Of a stretch of DNA of 64,000 bases, positions 42,423 to 50,973 are shown piece after piece (the first letter of the stretch is position 1; the number at the start of each line of letters is the position of its first letter). The stretch is taken from the NCBI GenBank assembly GCA_024233495.1, contig JACKPM010000003.1:62001-126000 (forward strand), in the 5' to 3' direction. The DNA is from Chlamydiales bacterium. GTDB taxonomy: Bacteria; Chlamydiota; Chlamydiia; Chlamydiales; JAAKFR01. The notes under the pieces are model-generated. The model was given only the letters and a program-made list of their open reading frames with translations. It did no database searches and had not been told where the DNA came from. The translations under genes were made by a program, and so were the position numbers.

Positions 42423-43283
42423 ATGACTGTGTATACTTATTCATTTGAGCGACCCAGTTTTGAACTCATAATGTTGTGCCCACCGGGTTTTGAGCTGAAT
42501 GAGAATAGCTCTGCAGAGATGGCTTTGGTTGTGAGCGTGGCTCTAGGGTTACCTCAGCAAACTGTACAGGTAAGAGGAAATCTTGGAGTGTACACCATAA
42601 ACCGAGTTTCCGCAGTAGGAGGGGATCTCACCTCACGCGTGCAAAGTGCCACGAGGTTCAACGTAACGATCGAACTCCCTCCAGATTCTAGTGCAATTTT
42701 TGCGGGGATGCGGAGAGAGCCTGAGGACACTCGAGCTATTGAGGAGTTGGCTCGGGAGTTAGCAGAAGACATTGCTGCAGAACCTCCTGGGGAGGCATTG
42801 CCTGCCAGCGATGGAATTGGTGTGTTCGCTGATCAGCTCCAAATAGACCTGAATCCAGGGCCAGGTTCTGGCGCTAGTGCTCCTGATACCAGCAAGCCCC
42901 GACCTTTCGAATGTCCTACATGTTCAAAAACATACATGCAAAAATGCCATTTGGATGCTCATATTAATAGTGCGCATACCCAGCAAGTTTCATTTAGCTG
43001 TCGGACCTGTAGCAAATCTTTTTTCCGCGCCGAACATTGTCGGCGGCATGAGTTAGGACATGAAAACCTCCGTAATTTTAGGTGTGCGATATGCACAGCT
43101 CTTCAAAATGCTGGAGAAAAACTTATTGAAAGCGACGGACGCACCGGTCGCAGAGTGAAGGCCGCGTTTAACTATCGCTCTTTTGCGTTGAGGCATATGA
43201 GAGATGTACACGGCCTCTCAGATGACAATATCGAAGTAGAGGAACTGGATGGTGGTGTCGAAGTTTTTTCGAAAAAGGAATAG
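42423..43283 (+). CDS. C2H2 zinc-finger protein, eukaryotic style
   Basis: 286 residues from the ATG at 42423, which has GGAGG 5 bp upstream. Residues 1-~125 form a beta-rich domain of unknown family (MTVYTYSFERPSF..., PQQTVQVRGNLGVYTINR). A Gly/Pro-rich linker follows, then two canonical TFIIIA-type fingers, C-x2-C-x12-H-x4-H (FECPTCSKTYMQKCH...) and C-x2-C-x12-H-x3-H (FSCRTCSKSFFRAEH...), and a third degenerate one (CAIC ... HMRDVH with a long insert). Such adjacent fingers are rare in bacteria and usual in eukaryotes; in an intracellular bacterium this suggests a nucleic-acid- or protein-binding effector acting in the host. It belongs to a tandemly repeated unit whose other copies are damaged. 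Confidence 0.85.
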   Translation: MTVYTYSFERPSFELIMLCPPGFELNENSSAEMALVVSVALGLPQQTVQVRGNLGVYTINRVSAVGGDLTSRVQSATRFNVTIELPPDSSAIFAGMRREPEDTRAIEELARELAEDIAAEPPGEALPASDGIGVFADQLQIDLNPGPGSGASAPDTSKPRPFECPTCSKTYMQKCHLDAHINSAHTQQVSFSCRTCSKSFFRAEHCRRHELGHENLRNFRCAICTALQNAGEKLIESDGRTGRRVKAAFNYRSFALRHMRDVHGLSDDNIEVEELDGGVEVFSKKE

Positions 43284-43289
43284 CTTCCC

Positions 43290-43316
43290 TTTTGCCTGAG
43301 AGTGTGTGCTACTCAG
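43290..43316. other. Hairpin after the C2H2 gene
   Basis: cctgag and ctcagg flank a 12-nt loop just after the C2H2 stop codon, and the same structure occurs after unit 2 and unit 3. No T-run follows on either strand, so it is at best a weak terminator shared with the convergent ABC operon. Confidence 0.4.
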
Positions 43317-43370
43317 GTCTTAATAGCATCAAGGTTTTCCATTTACTTTGTGGTCGATGATGCGACTATC

Positions 43371-43601
43371 TGGAATCTGCAATAAAACAGGAGCAGAAGC
43401 GCCTAAATCTTTGCGACTGCACTCAGGGTTAGGCAAAATTTTAGCTTTTGAAGAGAGCCCTTTTTTGTCTGAACCAGAAAAGACTCCAACAAAAAGAAGA
43501 AGCACAAGCCCCAGACCAATGAATGCGCCAATCACTCCAAAAAGAGCGACGAAAAAGGTGCGTAACGAGTGGATAAAAATAGACTTAGGCTCAAGGTTCA
43601 T
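43371..43601 (-). pseudogene. sohB: Duplicated sohB 5' fragment
   Basis: It encodes the SohB start and membrane anchor (MNLEPKSIF... LVLLLFVGVFSGSD) nearly unchanged, then runs out of the duplication into the ABC gene fragment (DSRIIDHKVNGKP-stop at 43329). The catalytic domain is absent. It could still make a ~90-residue anchor peptide if transcribed. Confidence 0.85.
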
Positions 43602-43736
43602 GCCAATCTTGCATTGCCTTCTCCATGTTCGTGTCAAGGAAAGTTGTCAAATTTTTTGTTTTTTGTTAAGATTGCTCCGAACGCCCCACTAGGCTTTTGT
43701 AGGGGGGAAGGTTTGGCAGTTCGCAATGGAGGCAAT

Positions 43737-44126
43737 ATGACTGTGTATACTTATGCACTCCGGGAATTCGGTTTTGGGACCTACCAGGTTACCGCTCCAC
43801 AGGGTTTTGTGCTGGATGAGAGTGGTTCTATGGACATGGCTTTGGCTATGAGCATGGTTCTAGGGTCACCTCAGCAAACTGTACAGATAAGAGGAAATTT
43901 TGGAGTGTACACCATAAACCGAGTTTCCGCAGTAGGAGGGGATCTTGCCTCACGCGTGCAAAGTGCCGCGAGGTTCAACGTAACGATCGAACCCCCTCCA
44001 GATTCTAGTGCAATTTTTGCCGGGATGCAGAGAGAAGCTGCGGAGATTCAGGCTATTGAGGCGTTGGCTCGACAGTTAGAAGCAGACGTTGCTGCAGAAC
44101 CTCCTGGGCGGCATTGCCTCCCCTAA
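43737..44126 (+). pseudogene. Second C2H2-gene copy, finger region lost
   Basis: The same start and Shine-Dalgarno as unit 1. The N-terminal domain is an intact 129-codon frame with many substitutions at its beginning (ALREFGFGTYQVTAPQGFVL) but near identity later (VYTINRVSAVGGDLASRVQS). The frame ends at 44126 after a shift at the Pro-rich linker. Downstream DNA still aligns with the finger 3 region of unit 1 (ggatatgcacagattttcta), but the Cys/His pairs of fingers 1 and 2 are gone. It may survive as an N-terminal-domain-only protein. Confidence 0.8.
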
Positions 44127-44523
44127 TGATGATGCTGTTGGATCCCTCCTCCTTGTCAACAGACCAGACCCAGAAATCAGGAGTCATGCCCAACCTGAGT
44201 AAGCTTGCCAGTAACGCGAACCACTCTGTCGTTTTTCGCGGGATATGCACAGATTTTCTAAAGGCAGGAAAAACTGCTTTTAGAAGGAACGAAGATGCCG
44301 GTCCAATACCTTTAATCATGTTTAAGCGGACAGACCATGCGTGGAGATATGCGAGATGCACACGGATCTCCAAGATAGCAGATCGTAAAGCGCGTGGATG
44401 ATGATGGTAACACAATTTTTCGGAAAAAGGAATAGTTTGCCTTTTGCCTGAGAGTGTGCTACCAGGTCTTATATTAGTATCAAGGTTTTCTTCTATCGTT
44501 TGGTGGTCGATGATGCGACTATC

Positions 44524-45785
44524 TGTAATCTGCAATAAACAGGAGCAGGGCTCAAATCTTTGCGACTGTACCTGTGGTTAGTGTAAATTTAGCTTTGGAA
44601 GAGAGCCCTTGTCTGAACCAGAAAGACTCAATAAAGAAGAAGATATTAATGGTTGATTTACAAATTCATGCCATTTGCTTCACCAAAGATCGCGCCGTTC
44701 TCACAGACCATCACTGCCCAAGCCGAACTCCGCGCTTACTTTGGCTTTGCCATTTTGCTGAATTTTAAAATTTTCGTAACCGATTTAATTGGCGTTCTGG
44801 GACCAATGAATGCGCCAATCACTCCAAAAGAAACACGGAAAGCGTACCTGAGTGGATAAAATAGACTTAGGCTCAAGGTTCATGCCAATCTTGGTAGACT
44901 GCCTTCCGGCGTTCTCGTGTCAAGGGGAAAGTTGTCACCCTTTTTGTTTTTTTTGTTAAGATTGCCCGGAACGCCCCCCACTAGGGCTTTTGTAGGGGGA
45001 AGGTTTGCGAGTTCGCATGGAGGCATGGCGATCAAAAGCACGGCACCTGGGAATTCGGTTTGGGACCTACCAGGTTGTCAGGCCCTGTTGCGTTTTGTGT
45101 GCTGGATGAGAGTGGTTCTATGGATATGGCCAGCTATGAGCATATTCAGCCTCAGCAAACTGTACAGATAAAGGAGCACTTTTGGAGGTGTGCACCATAA
45201 ACTGAGTTTTGCAGTAGGAGGATCTTGCCTCACGCGCAAAGTGCCGCGAGGTTGAAACATAACAGTCGTAATCCTCCAGATTTTAGGGTGCAATTTTGCG
45301 CAGATGCAGAGAAGCTGCGGAGATTATGCTGGCTTGACAGTTAGAAGCAGACGTTGCCAGAGAACCTCTTTGAGGCGTACTTCGTTTCTCTCCACAATGA
45401 TGCCCTGGATCTCCTCTTGCCAACTGGCCAGAATCGATAAAAACTCACGAGGAAGCTCCAACCTGAGTGCTTTACTAGCAACGCGACCTGTCGTCCTTTT
45501 GTGTGTGGGATATGCACAAATTCGTCTAAAAGAAGGAAAAAGAGCTGGTTAGAAAGCGCGGAAGACACTGCCATTAATGCCAGGCCGCGTTGCTGGTTAG
45601 ACCAAGGGAGTAGATGCTATCGAGGTACACAGGGTTGCAAAACTATCAGATCGTAGAGAAGGCAGATAGTGATAAAATTTTTTCGAAAAAGGAATAGCTT
45701 CCCTTTTGCCTGAGAGTGTGTGCTACTCAGGTCTTAATAGCATCAAGGTTTTCCATTCACTTTGTGGTCGATGATACGACCATCT
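44524..45785 (+). repeat. Tandem repeat unit 3 of 3 (heavily decayed)
   Basis: It aligns with units 1 and 2 throughout but with many small deletions and stops: the sohB 5' region (44524-44900, interrupted by a B element), the promoter region (about 44935-44965), the C2H2 remnant (45020-45690) and the true 3' end of the ABC ATPase gene (45743 on). No frame of useful length survives in the C2H2 part. Confidence 0.8.
44651..44790. mobile_element. Family B MITE-like element inserted in repeat unit 3
   Basis: It interrupts the sohB-derived part of unit 3. The interior (ttgcttcaccaaagatcg, cgcgcttactttggctttgc) aligns with the complete B element at 55755-55916, and eroded ends (ggttgatttacaaattc / ttcgtaaccgattta) remain. 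Units 1 and 2 lack it, so insertion followed the triplication. Confidence 0.8.
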
Positions 45786-46438
45786 TCAATGTGTAGGATG
45801 CGGTCTGCAAACTCGAAAATACGCGCGTCGTGTGTCACGATGATAAGACTGCTCTCATTTGAAAGGGCCATCTCTTTAAAAAGCTCCATCACTTTAATCC
45901 CTGTTGCATGATCAAGAGCAGACGTGGGCTCATCACATACAATCACTTGGGGATTGTGGATGCAGCCGCGGCAAATTGCAACGCGTTGCTGCTCTCCACC
46001 TGACATGTGACGAGGAAAGGCATCGAGTCTTTTCTCTAGGCCAACACGGATGAGAAGTTCCTTAGCTCGATCAAGTGCAACTTCTTTGTTTTCCCCATTG
46101 AGGATAAGGGGAATTGCGGCATTCTCTTGTGCAGTGAGCATGGGAATGAGGTTGAACGACTGGAAAATAAAGCCAATGTGTTTGCCGCGGTAGTGCACTT
46201 TTGTGTCGTTTTGCAACCTATTGACGTCTTTATCAAAGATCAGGCAGGTGCCACTATCTTGTGTGAGAATGCTGCTGATAATGGAGAGTAGCGTTGTTTT
46301 ACCACAGCCAGAGGGGCCGGCAATCATGAGCAACTCGCCAACGTATGACTCAAAAGAGATGCCGCGTAGAGCCTCTACTTTGGCAAGCTGGGAGCCAAAA
46401 CTTTTCCGGATCTCATGACATTTCACAGCAATTTTCAT
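45743..46438 (-). CDS. ABC efflux ATPase (LolD/MacB/DevA type)
   Basis: 231 residues. Walker A GPSGCGKTT, signature MSGGEQQRVAI, Walker B VIVCDEPTSALD and the H-loop TH are all intact. It energises the FtsX-like permease encoded directly upstream, with an ATGA overlap. The C terminus RIIDHKVNGKP lies inside repeat unit 3 and is the source of the ABC fragments found at the ends of units 1 and 2. Most similar by eye to DevA/MacB efflux ATPases. Confidence 0.92.
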   Translation of the reverse strand: MKIAVKCHEIRKSFGSQLAKVEALRGISFESYVGELLMIAGPSGCGKTTLLSIISSILTQDSGTCLIFDKDVNRLQNDTKVHYRGKHIGFIFQSFNLIPMLTAQENAAIPLILNGENKEVALDRAKELLIRVGLEKRLDAFPRHMSGGEQQRVAICRGCIHNPQVIVCDEPTSALDHATGIKVMELFKEMALSNESSLIIVTHDARIFEFADRILHIEDGRIIDHKVNGKP

Positions 46439-47574
46439 GAGGCAAAAACAATTGAGGGTTCAAGACGGACGATTTTAAGAATACTGATGAGTGCAGAAAA
46501 GAGAGTAATGAGGTAGATGGCAGCACCGCTTGCCAAAAAAAGCCACCATGGGAGGGTAAAGGAGAGTTCTGTTCCACCTGCTGTAAAGCCGAAAAGTGTT
46601 GTGCAGCCAAGTCCAATTCCCCAGCCAAGTGTAGCAACCATGAGCGCTTGGAAGAGCACCATTTTGGTGAGAAGGGAGTTGGTTGCCCCCATTGCTTTAA
46701 ATGTCGCAAAGTAGCGTAAGTTATCATGCGCAAAGGTGTAAAAGGTTTGCCCAGCAATAGCAGCACCAATGATGAAGCCAAGACCGACGGCGATGCCAAA
46801 GTTGATGGGGATGCCTGTGTTGAAGAGGTAGTAGAGGATGGTGAGCTTTTTAAAGTCAGCGCGCGTGTAAGCCGCTAACCCTGTGATATAGTGAATTTTG
46901 CGGCAAAGTTGCTGTGGGTCAACGCCAGGTTGTGATTTTACGAGGATAAAAGAGAGTAGGTTCCGCTCTGATGGAGCAAAAGAAAGAGCACGGTCATAAG
47001 TAGTATAGATGACAGGCTGTGAGGCAAAGGTGCGGGTGATGCGGCAAAAACCCATCACGCGTGCGCGGTGGTCGTTGATTTCAAACACTTCACCAAGACG
47101 CATGGGCCCTTTGGATGTGGCGAGTTTTCCTTCAGCGCCCACAACATCAACAATGACAGCGTCTTCGTCGCGCAAGTCTTCAATTGTGCCCTTAACAATA
47201 TGGGGAGGGCCACCGATCAGTGTGGAGTCGTCAACACCGATAATGTTACAGTTTTGAAAGATACCACTAGGAAGACGTGCGCGCAAAATCCCTTTGAACA
47301 TGGGAACAGCCCACTCAACCCCTTCGATGCTGCGCACTTGAAAGAGTTTTGTGCTCTTCATTGGTTTGATGTCATCGACTTGTTGCACACGTTCGTCCAC
47401 AACCCAAATATTGTTTTGTGATGTGTCGGTGATGAAGCCAAATGTGCGGCACATGAGGCCGGTGAAGATGCCCGCTTGTTGGGTCATGATAAAGGTGGCA
47501 AAGGTGAGTCCTACCAAAATACCGAGGAATTTTGCGCGGTCTCCCACCATCATTTTAAGTGCATAGATCAGCAC
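46435..47574 (-). CDS. FtsX/DevC-like ABC efflux permease
   Basis: 379 residues: one N-terminal membrane segment (residues ~17-38, FLGILVGLTFATFIMTQQAG), a ~200-residue extracytoplasmic domain (NIWVVDERVQQVDDIKP..., RARLPSGIFQNCNIIGVDD), and three C-terminal segments. This is the MacB/DevC topology, which moves substrate in the periplasm into a TolC-type tunnel through an adaptor. Starts GTG 47574, overlapping the outer-membrane factor gene by 20 bp. Confidence 0.88.
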   Translation of the reverse strand: MLIYALKMMVGDRAKFLGILVGLTFATFIMTQQAGIFTGLMCRTFGFITDTSQNNIWVVDERVQQVDDIKPMKSTKLFQVRSIEGVEWAVPMFKGILRARLPSGIFQNCNIIGVDDSTLIGGPPHIVKGTIEDLRDEDAVIVDVVGAEGKLATSKGPMRLGEVFEINDHRARVMGFCRITRTFASQPVIYTTYDRALSFAPSERNLLSFILVKSQPGVDPQQLCRKIHYITGLAAYTRADFKKLTILYYLFNTGIPINFGIAVGLGFIIGAAIAGQTFYTFAHDNLRYFATFKAMGATNSLLTKMVLFQALMVATLGWGIGLGCTTLFGFTAGGTELSFTLPWWLFLASGAAIYLITLFSALISILKIVRLEPSIVFAS

Positions 47575-48958
47575 AATCCCACCCTCCTCCTAACGCTTTG
47601 TAGATCGCCACAAGGCGGACACGGAGCAGCTCCATGCTTACAGACTCTTCGATTTGTGACTCATATAGATTTCTCTCTACCTCAAAGAGGAAAAGAAAAT
47701 TTTCAAGCCCCGCTGTGTAGAGGCTATTTGCCTGGTTCTTTGCTTCTTCATAGTAGGCAGTTTGGTCATGCAAATCTTGTACGCGAATCTGCTCCTGGAA
47801 ATATTTGATCAGCGCAGTCTCTACCTCCCCAACTGCAGTAAGCACAGTTTTCTCATATTCCAAAACTGCTTGGTGCTGCTTAGAAGTTTCTGCTGCAATC
47901 TGTGACCGGATGCGCCCCCCTTGAAAGATAGGGAGGGTAAGGATAGGGTGAAACTTCCAAAACTTGGAGTTTTCTGTTGTCCAAAAGGTGAAAAAGCTGG
48001 TGGAGTACTTGAAGAGTGTGTCGAGTGTGAGTGTAGGGAAAAGTTCTTTGCGCGACGCCATCACGCGCGCTCCAGAGGCAAGCATGGCAAATTCAGCTGA
48101 TCGCACATCTCCTCGTCTGCAAAGAAGTTCAGAGGGAAGACCCACAGGAATTTTAGCCTCTTTTATTTCTCTTTCTCGAGGTTGATCAAAAGTATGGAGT
48201 AGCTTGTCAGGCATCTCTCCCACAAGGAGGGCGATTGCATAGATCGTTTCGCGTAAGCGTGCTTCGATTTCAGCAAGATCAGCGAGTCTAGTACTCAAAA
48301 GAGCCTTGGCTGTGAAAACGTCGAGCTCTGGTGCAAGACCAATTTCAAAGCGCGTATTCGTTGTTTCCACAAGCTCATTGGCTGAAGCGATGTGCAGCTC
48401 AGTGATGCGAATGCGATCTTGCAAATTACGTACAATGAAGTAGTTGATCGCAATCTCACTTGTAGTTGAGAGATTTACATTGCGCACTTCTTCCATTTGC
48501 GCGTAGACGTCCAGTCCTGCTGCGCGCGCATAGTCCCAATTTTTTCCAAAAATATCGAGCTCCCAGACAGCGTCAAAGCCCGTGCGGTAGAAGTTTTCAA
48601 ATCCACCACCCAAGAAGGGGGAGTCCCCCTCAGTTTGTGGGTTGCGTTGCCTGCGAAAACTGAGTTCAGAATCGATTTGTGGAAGAAGATAGGAGAATTC
48701 AATCCCAAATTCTGCACGCGCCTGGCAAATTTTCTCACGCGCAAGACGTAAGTCATAGTTTTGCTCGAGTCCTTTCTCAATAAGCTCAGTAAGCAATGGA
48801 TCATCAAATTGCGCCCACCACTGTGCAAGATCCACCTTTCCACCTTCCATCTTCTGGACGAGGTCTTCACTGATGAACTCTTTTTCCATTGAGATATCGG
48901 GCTGCAAGCAAGGGCGACACCCTGCACAAAAAAGGAGGAGAATCACGAATGGTCTCAT
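47555..48958 (-). CDS. TolC-like outer-membrane efflux lipoprotein (NodT family)
   Basis: 467 residues with an N-terminal lipoprotein signal (MRPFVILLLFCAGC, lipobox FCAGC). Two OEP repeats are visible (QWWAQFDDPLLTELIEKGLEQNYDL; PILTLPIFQGGRIRSQI and a second helical hairpin), the hallmark of TolC/OprM trimeric channels. It is embedded in the pump operon: the ATG overlaps the adaptor stop by 4 bp. It could still serve other pumps if its own adaptor is dead. Confidence 0.9.
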   Translation of the reverse strand: MRPFVILLLFCAGCRPCLQPDISMEKEFISEDLVQKMEGGKVDLAQWWAQFDDPLLTELIEKGLEQNYDLRLAREKICQARAEFGIEFSYLLPQIDSELSFRRQRNPQTEGDSPFLGGGFENFYRTGFDAVWELDIFGKNWDYARAAGLDVYAQMEEVRNVNLSTTSEIAINYFIVRNLQDRIRITELHIASANELVETTNTRFEIGLAPELDVFTAKALLSTRLADLAEIEARLRETIYAIALLVGEMPDKLLHTFDQPREREIKEAKIPVGLPSELLCRRGDVRSAEFAMLASGARVMASRKELFPTLTLDTLFKYSTSFFTFWTTENSKFWKFHPILTLPIFQGGRIRSQIAAETSKQHQAVLEYEKTVLTAVGEVETALIKYFQEQIRVQDLHDQTAYYEEAKNQANSLYTAGLENFLFLFEVERNLYESQIEESVSMELLRVRLVAIYKALGGGWDCADLCT

Positions 48959-49800
48959 GGCACCTCCATCGAAGGTTTTGCCTCAAGGTAGACATCAAGC
49001 AGTTGTCCCGGATAGATGGGTAAATGATCTCGCTTAAACTCATAGATCACTTGTAGCACACGGGTGTCAACAAGCTCTGAAGATGTGCCATTTAGAGCGC
49101 GTTTGGGAACTAAGAAAGGCTCAATGCGCACGAACTTCAGGGGTGCAAAGATTGTGCGGTTCCCTCGTACAAATCCAACCCCTGGAGCTCCTTTCTCAAT
49201 GCGCCAGATCTCCTCTTCATCCACATCCACACGGACATAGAGGGGGTCGATCACGCCAAAAAGAATGATCGGATCGTCAGAGTTTTCAGCCGCAACTAAC
49301 TCACCAGGAAAGCGATTGACGCGCATCACCACCCCAGAAAAAGGAGCGCGGATAGTTGACTTATTAAGCTGCGCTTGCAAAATAGCAACTTCCCTTTAGC
49401 TCTTGCTTTCGCTCAGCGCATTTTAACTGTTCACCCATGACCTCGGCGAGAGCTACCAATTAAAAAGTCTTTTTGTGCCTTCTTTCTGGAGTCGAATCAT
49501 ACCTCACGCATTGAAGACTGATAAACCATTTCAGGGTGGAAAGGGAGTGCCTGCAGGCACAAAGTCACCTGGTTCAACAAAAAGCTCAGCCATCACTTCT
49601 GTGATTGATGAGCCAATATGGATGTTGTGCGAAGAGGCCTCAACCATCCCAGCTGCAGAGATATAGTGCTGAAATGGCGCCTCTGGGGGGGGAAAAGGAA
49701 TGGCGGGTGTAGGCGGCTCGATGCGGCTTATGATTACAGCCACGATTCCAAGCAAAAGCCCTAACCCAGCAAGAATCGGAAGGATAATACGCGCCAACAT
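48955..49800 (-). pseudogene. Broken membrane-fusion (HlyD/MacA-like) adaptor gene
   Basis: The N-terminal part (start ATG 49800) encodes a membrane anchor (ILPILAGLGLLLGIVAVII), a Pro-rich linker and the first lipoyl half (AAGMVEASSHNIHIGSSITE...), ending in a stop at 49531. The C-terminal part (48955-49380) encodes the second lipoyl half (NKSTIRAPFSGVVMRVNRFP) and the beta-barrel. The coiled-coil hairpin between them should exceed 100 residues; only 150 bp remain, with coiled-coil codons (EVMGEQLKCAERKQELK) in a different frame from either part. So the gene has both a deletion and frameshifts. Confidence 0.88.
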
Positions 49801-49878
49801 ACATACCCATAAAAGCAATTCTCATGCCAGTCGTAATTACGGTAGAAATTGAATAGTAATGTGGTGTAATATTCCATT

Positions 49879-50469
49879 GTGGAAGCTTTTATTTTAGAAA
49901 ATGCTTATCTTGCGCATTGGGTAATATTCGGACTCTTTATGCTTGCTGGTCTCAATATCCCTATCAGTGAAGACCTTTTGATCATCGCTGGAGGTGTTCT
50001 TGCAAGCACTATTGTGCCCGAAAACACATGGAAGCTATTCACAGCGATCTTCTTAGGAGCTTTTCTTTCTGATGCTATTGTCTTTTTTATGGGCCGCTAC
50101 CTCGGCCCCAGCCTCATGAATAGACCATGGTTTGCTCGTGTATTTAAGCCGCACAGAGTTAAGAAGATGCAGGATTATTATGCGAAATGGGGGATGTTAA
50201 CACTCTTTTTCGGCCGTTTTATCCCTTTTGGGGTGCGCAATTGCCTTTTTGCCACGGCGGGGATGGGAAAGGTGTGTATTGCTAAATTTTTGATCGTTGA
50301 TGGTATCGCCTGCCTTCTTTCCAATAGTGTGCTCTTTACCCTATCCTATTTTTGCGGAAAAAGTTGTTCTATCTGGTTGAAGGTAGTGAACATAGTTATT
50401 TTTTCTGCCTTTCTCATCGCAGTTTTCGGCTTTGTCTGGTATAAAAAAAGTAAGACGGAGACGAACTGA
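49879..50469 (+). CDS. DedA-family membrane protein
   Basis: 196 residues starting GTG 49879. Motifs of the DedA/SNARE-associated family: ISEDLLIIAGGVLA, FFMGRYLGP, GMLTLFFGRFIPFGVRNCLF (the conserved [F/Y]GRF.P.R core) and C-terminal membrane helices. DedA proteins flip undecaprenyl phosphate or phospholipids, which would suit a genome with peptidoglycan and exported polysaccharide. The stop overlaps the pgsA start (TGATG). Confidence 0.9.
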   Translation: MEAFILENAYLAHWVIFGLFMLAGLNIPISEDLLIIAGGVLASTIVPENTWKLFTAIFLGAFLSDAIVFFMGRYLGPSLMNRPWFARVFKPHRVKKMQDYYAKWGMLTLFFGRFIPFGVRNCLFATAGMGKVCIAKFLIVDGIACLLSNSVLFTLSYFCGKSCSIWLKVVNIVIFSAFLIAVFGFVWYKKSKTETN

Positions 50470-50973
50470 TGTTGAATTTTTCAAACATCTTATCCCTCTC
50501 AAGGGCAGGCTTTTGCCCTCCTTTTTTTGATCGAGAATGTCTATGTGCGGCTCGTTGCACTTGGTTGCGTCATGCTTAGTGACTTCTTTGACGGATACCT
50601 TGCTCGCAAGCAGAATCATACAACGCAGTTCGGCGCGATTTTGGATCCTATCATGGACAAATTCTTCGTCTTCTTTGTTGGGGGAATTTTCTATATTGAG
50701 GACCGCCTGCTTGGATGGGAACTTGGGGCACTCATTTCGCGTGATGTCTCTCTCTGTATTTTTGGCGCCTATCTCCTTATCACCCACAAGCTAAAAGGGT
50801 ATGAATGTAAAGCGCTTTATTGGGGAAAGATCATTACGGTGGCGCAGTTCTTTTTGCTCGTTGGCCTTACGCTCAATTTTATTTTTCCTGGCTACGTCTA
50901 TTTCATCTTTGTTGCAATGGCAATTTTTGCTTTTGTAGAACTTTTTACGCGCCTTCGTAAGATAGAGAACTAG
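50469..50973 (+). pseudogene. pgsA: CDP-alcohol phosphatidyltransferase PgsA, frameshifted at a T7 run
   Basis: The start ATG 50469 overlaps the DedA stop. The first 19-20 codons (MLNFSNILSLSRAGFCPPFF) match a PgsA N terminus, but the frame then fails; the rest (LIENVYVRLVAL... with the DG-x2-AR-x8-G-x3-D-x3-D motif as DFFDGYLARKQNHTTQFGAILDPIMD) is in the next frame. The join coincides with seven Ts at 50522-50528; one T fewer restores a perfect PgsA. Either the gene relies on slippage, or it is a recent mutation or sequencing error. PgsA makes phosphatidylglycerolphosphate. The stop TAG lies in the end of a family A element. Confidence 0.8.

Larger units (their letters stand above)
42059..43370 (+). 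repeat. Tandem repeat unit 1 of 3 (1312 bp, intact)
   Basis: The unit runs from inside sohB (tggaatctgcaataaaa) across the sohB start, the promoter and the C2H2 gene to a 3' segment of the ABC ATPase gene (tggtcgatgatgcgactatc), where unit 2 begins with the same sohB sequence. The junction at 43370/43371 joins two unrelated genes, which proves a tandem duplication. Confidence 0.9.
43371..44523 (+). repeat. Tandem repeat unit 2 of 3 (decaying)
   Basis: It starts with the sohB-internal sequence and carries the sohB 5' end (antisense start at 43601), the promoter, the C2H2 N-terminal region, a scrambled 3' region, the hairpin and a 3' piece of the ABC gene. It is about 160 bp shorter than unit 1 through deletions in the finger region. 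Confidence 0.88.

Noticed and set aside
44114..45574. Short frames in repeat units 2 and 3 on both strands
   Set aside because: They arise from decayed copies of sohB and the C2H2 gene, not from independent genes.
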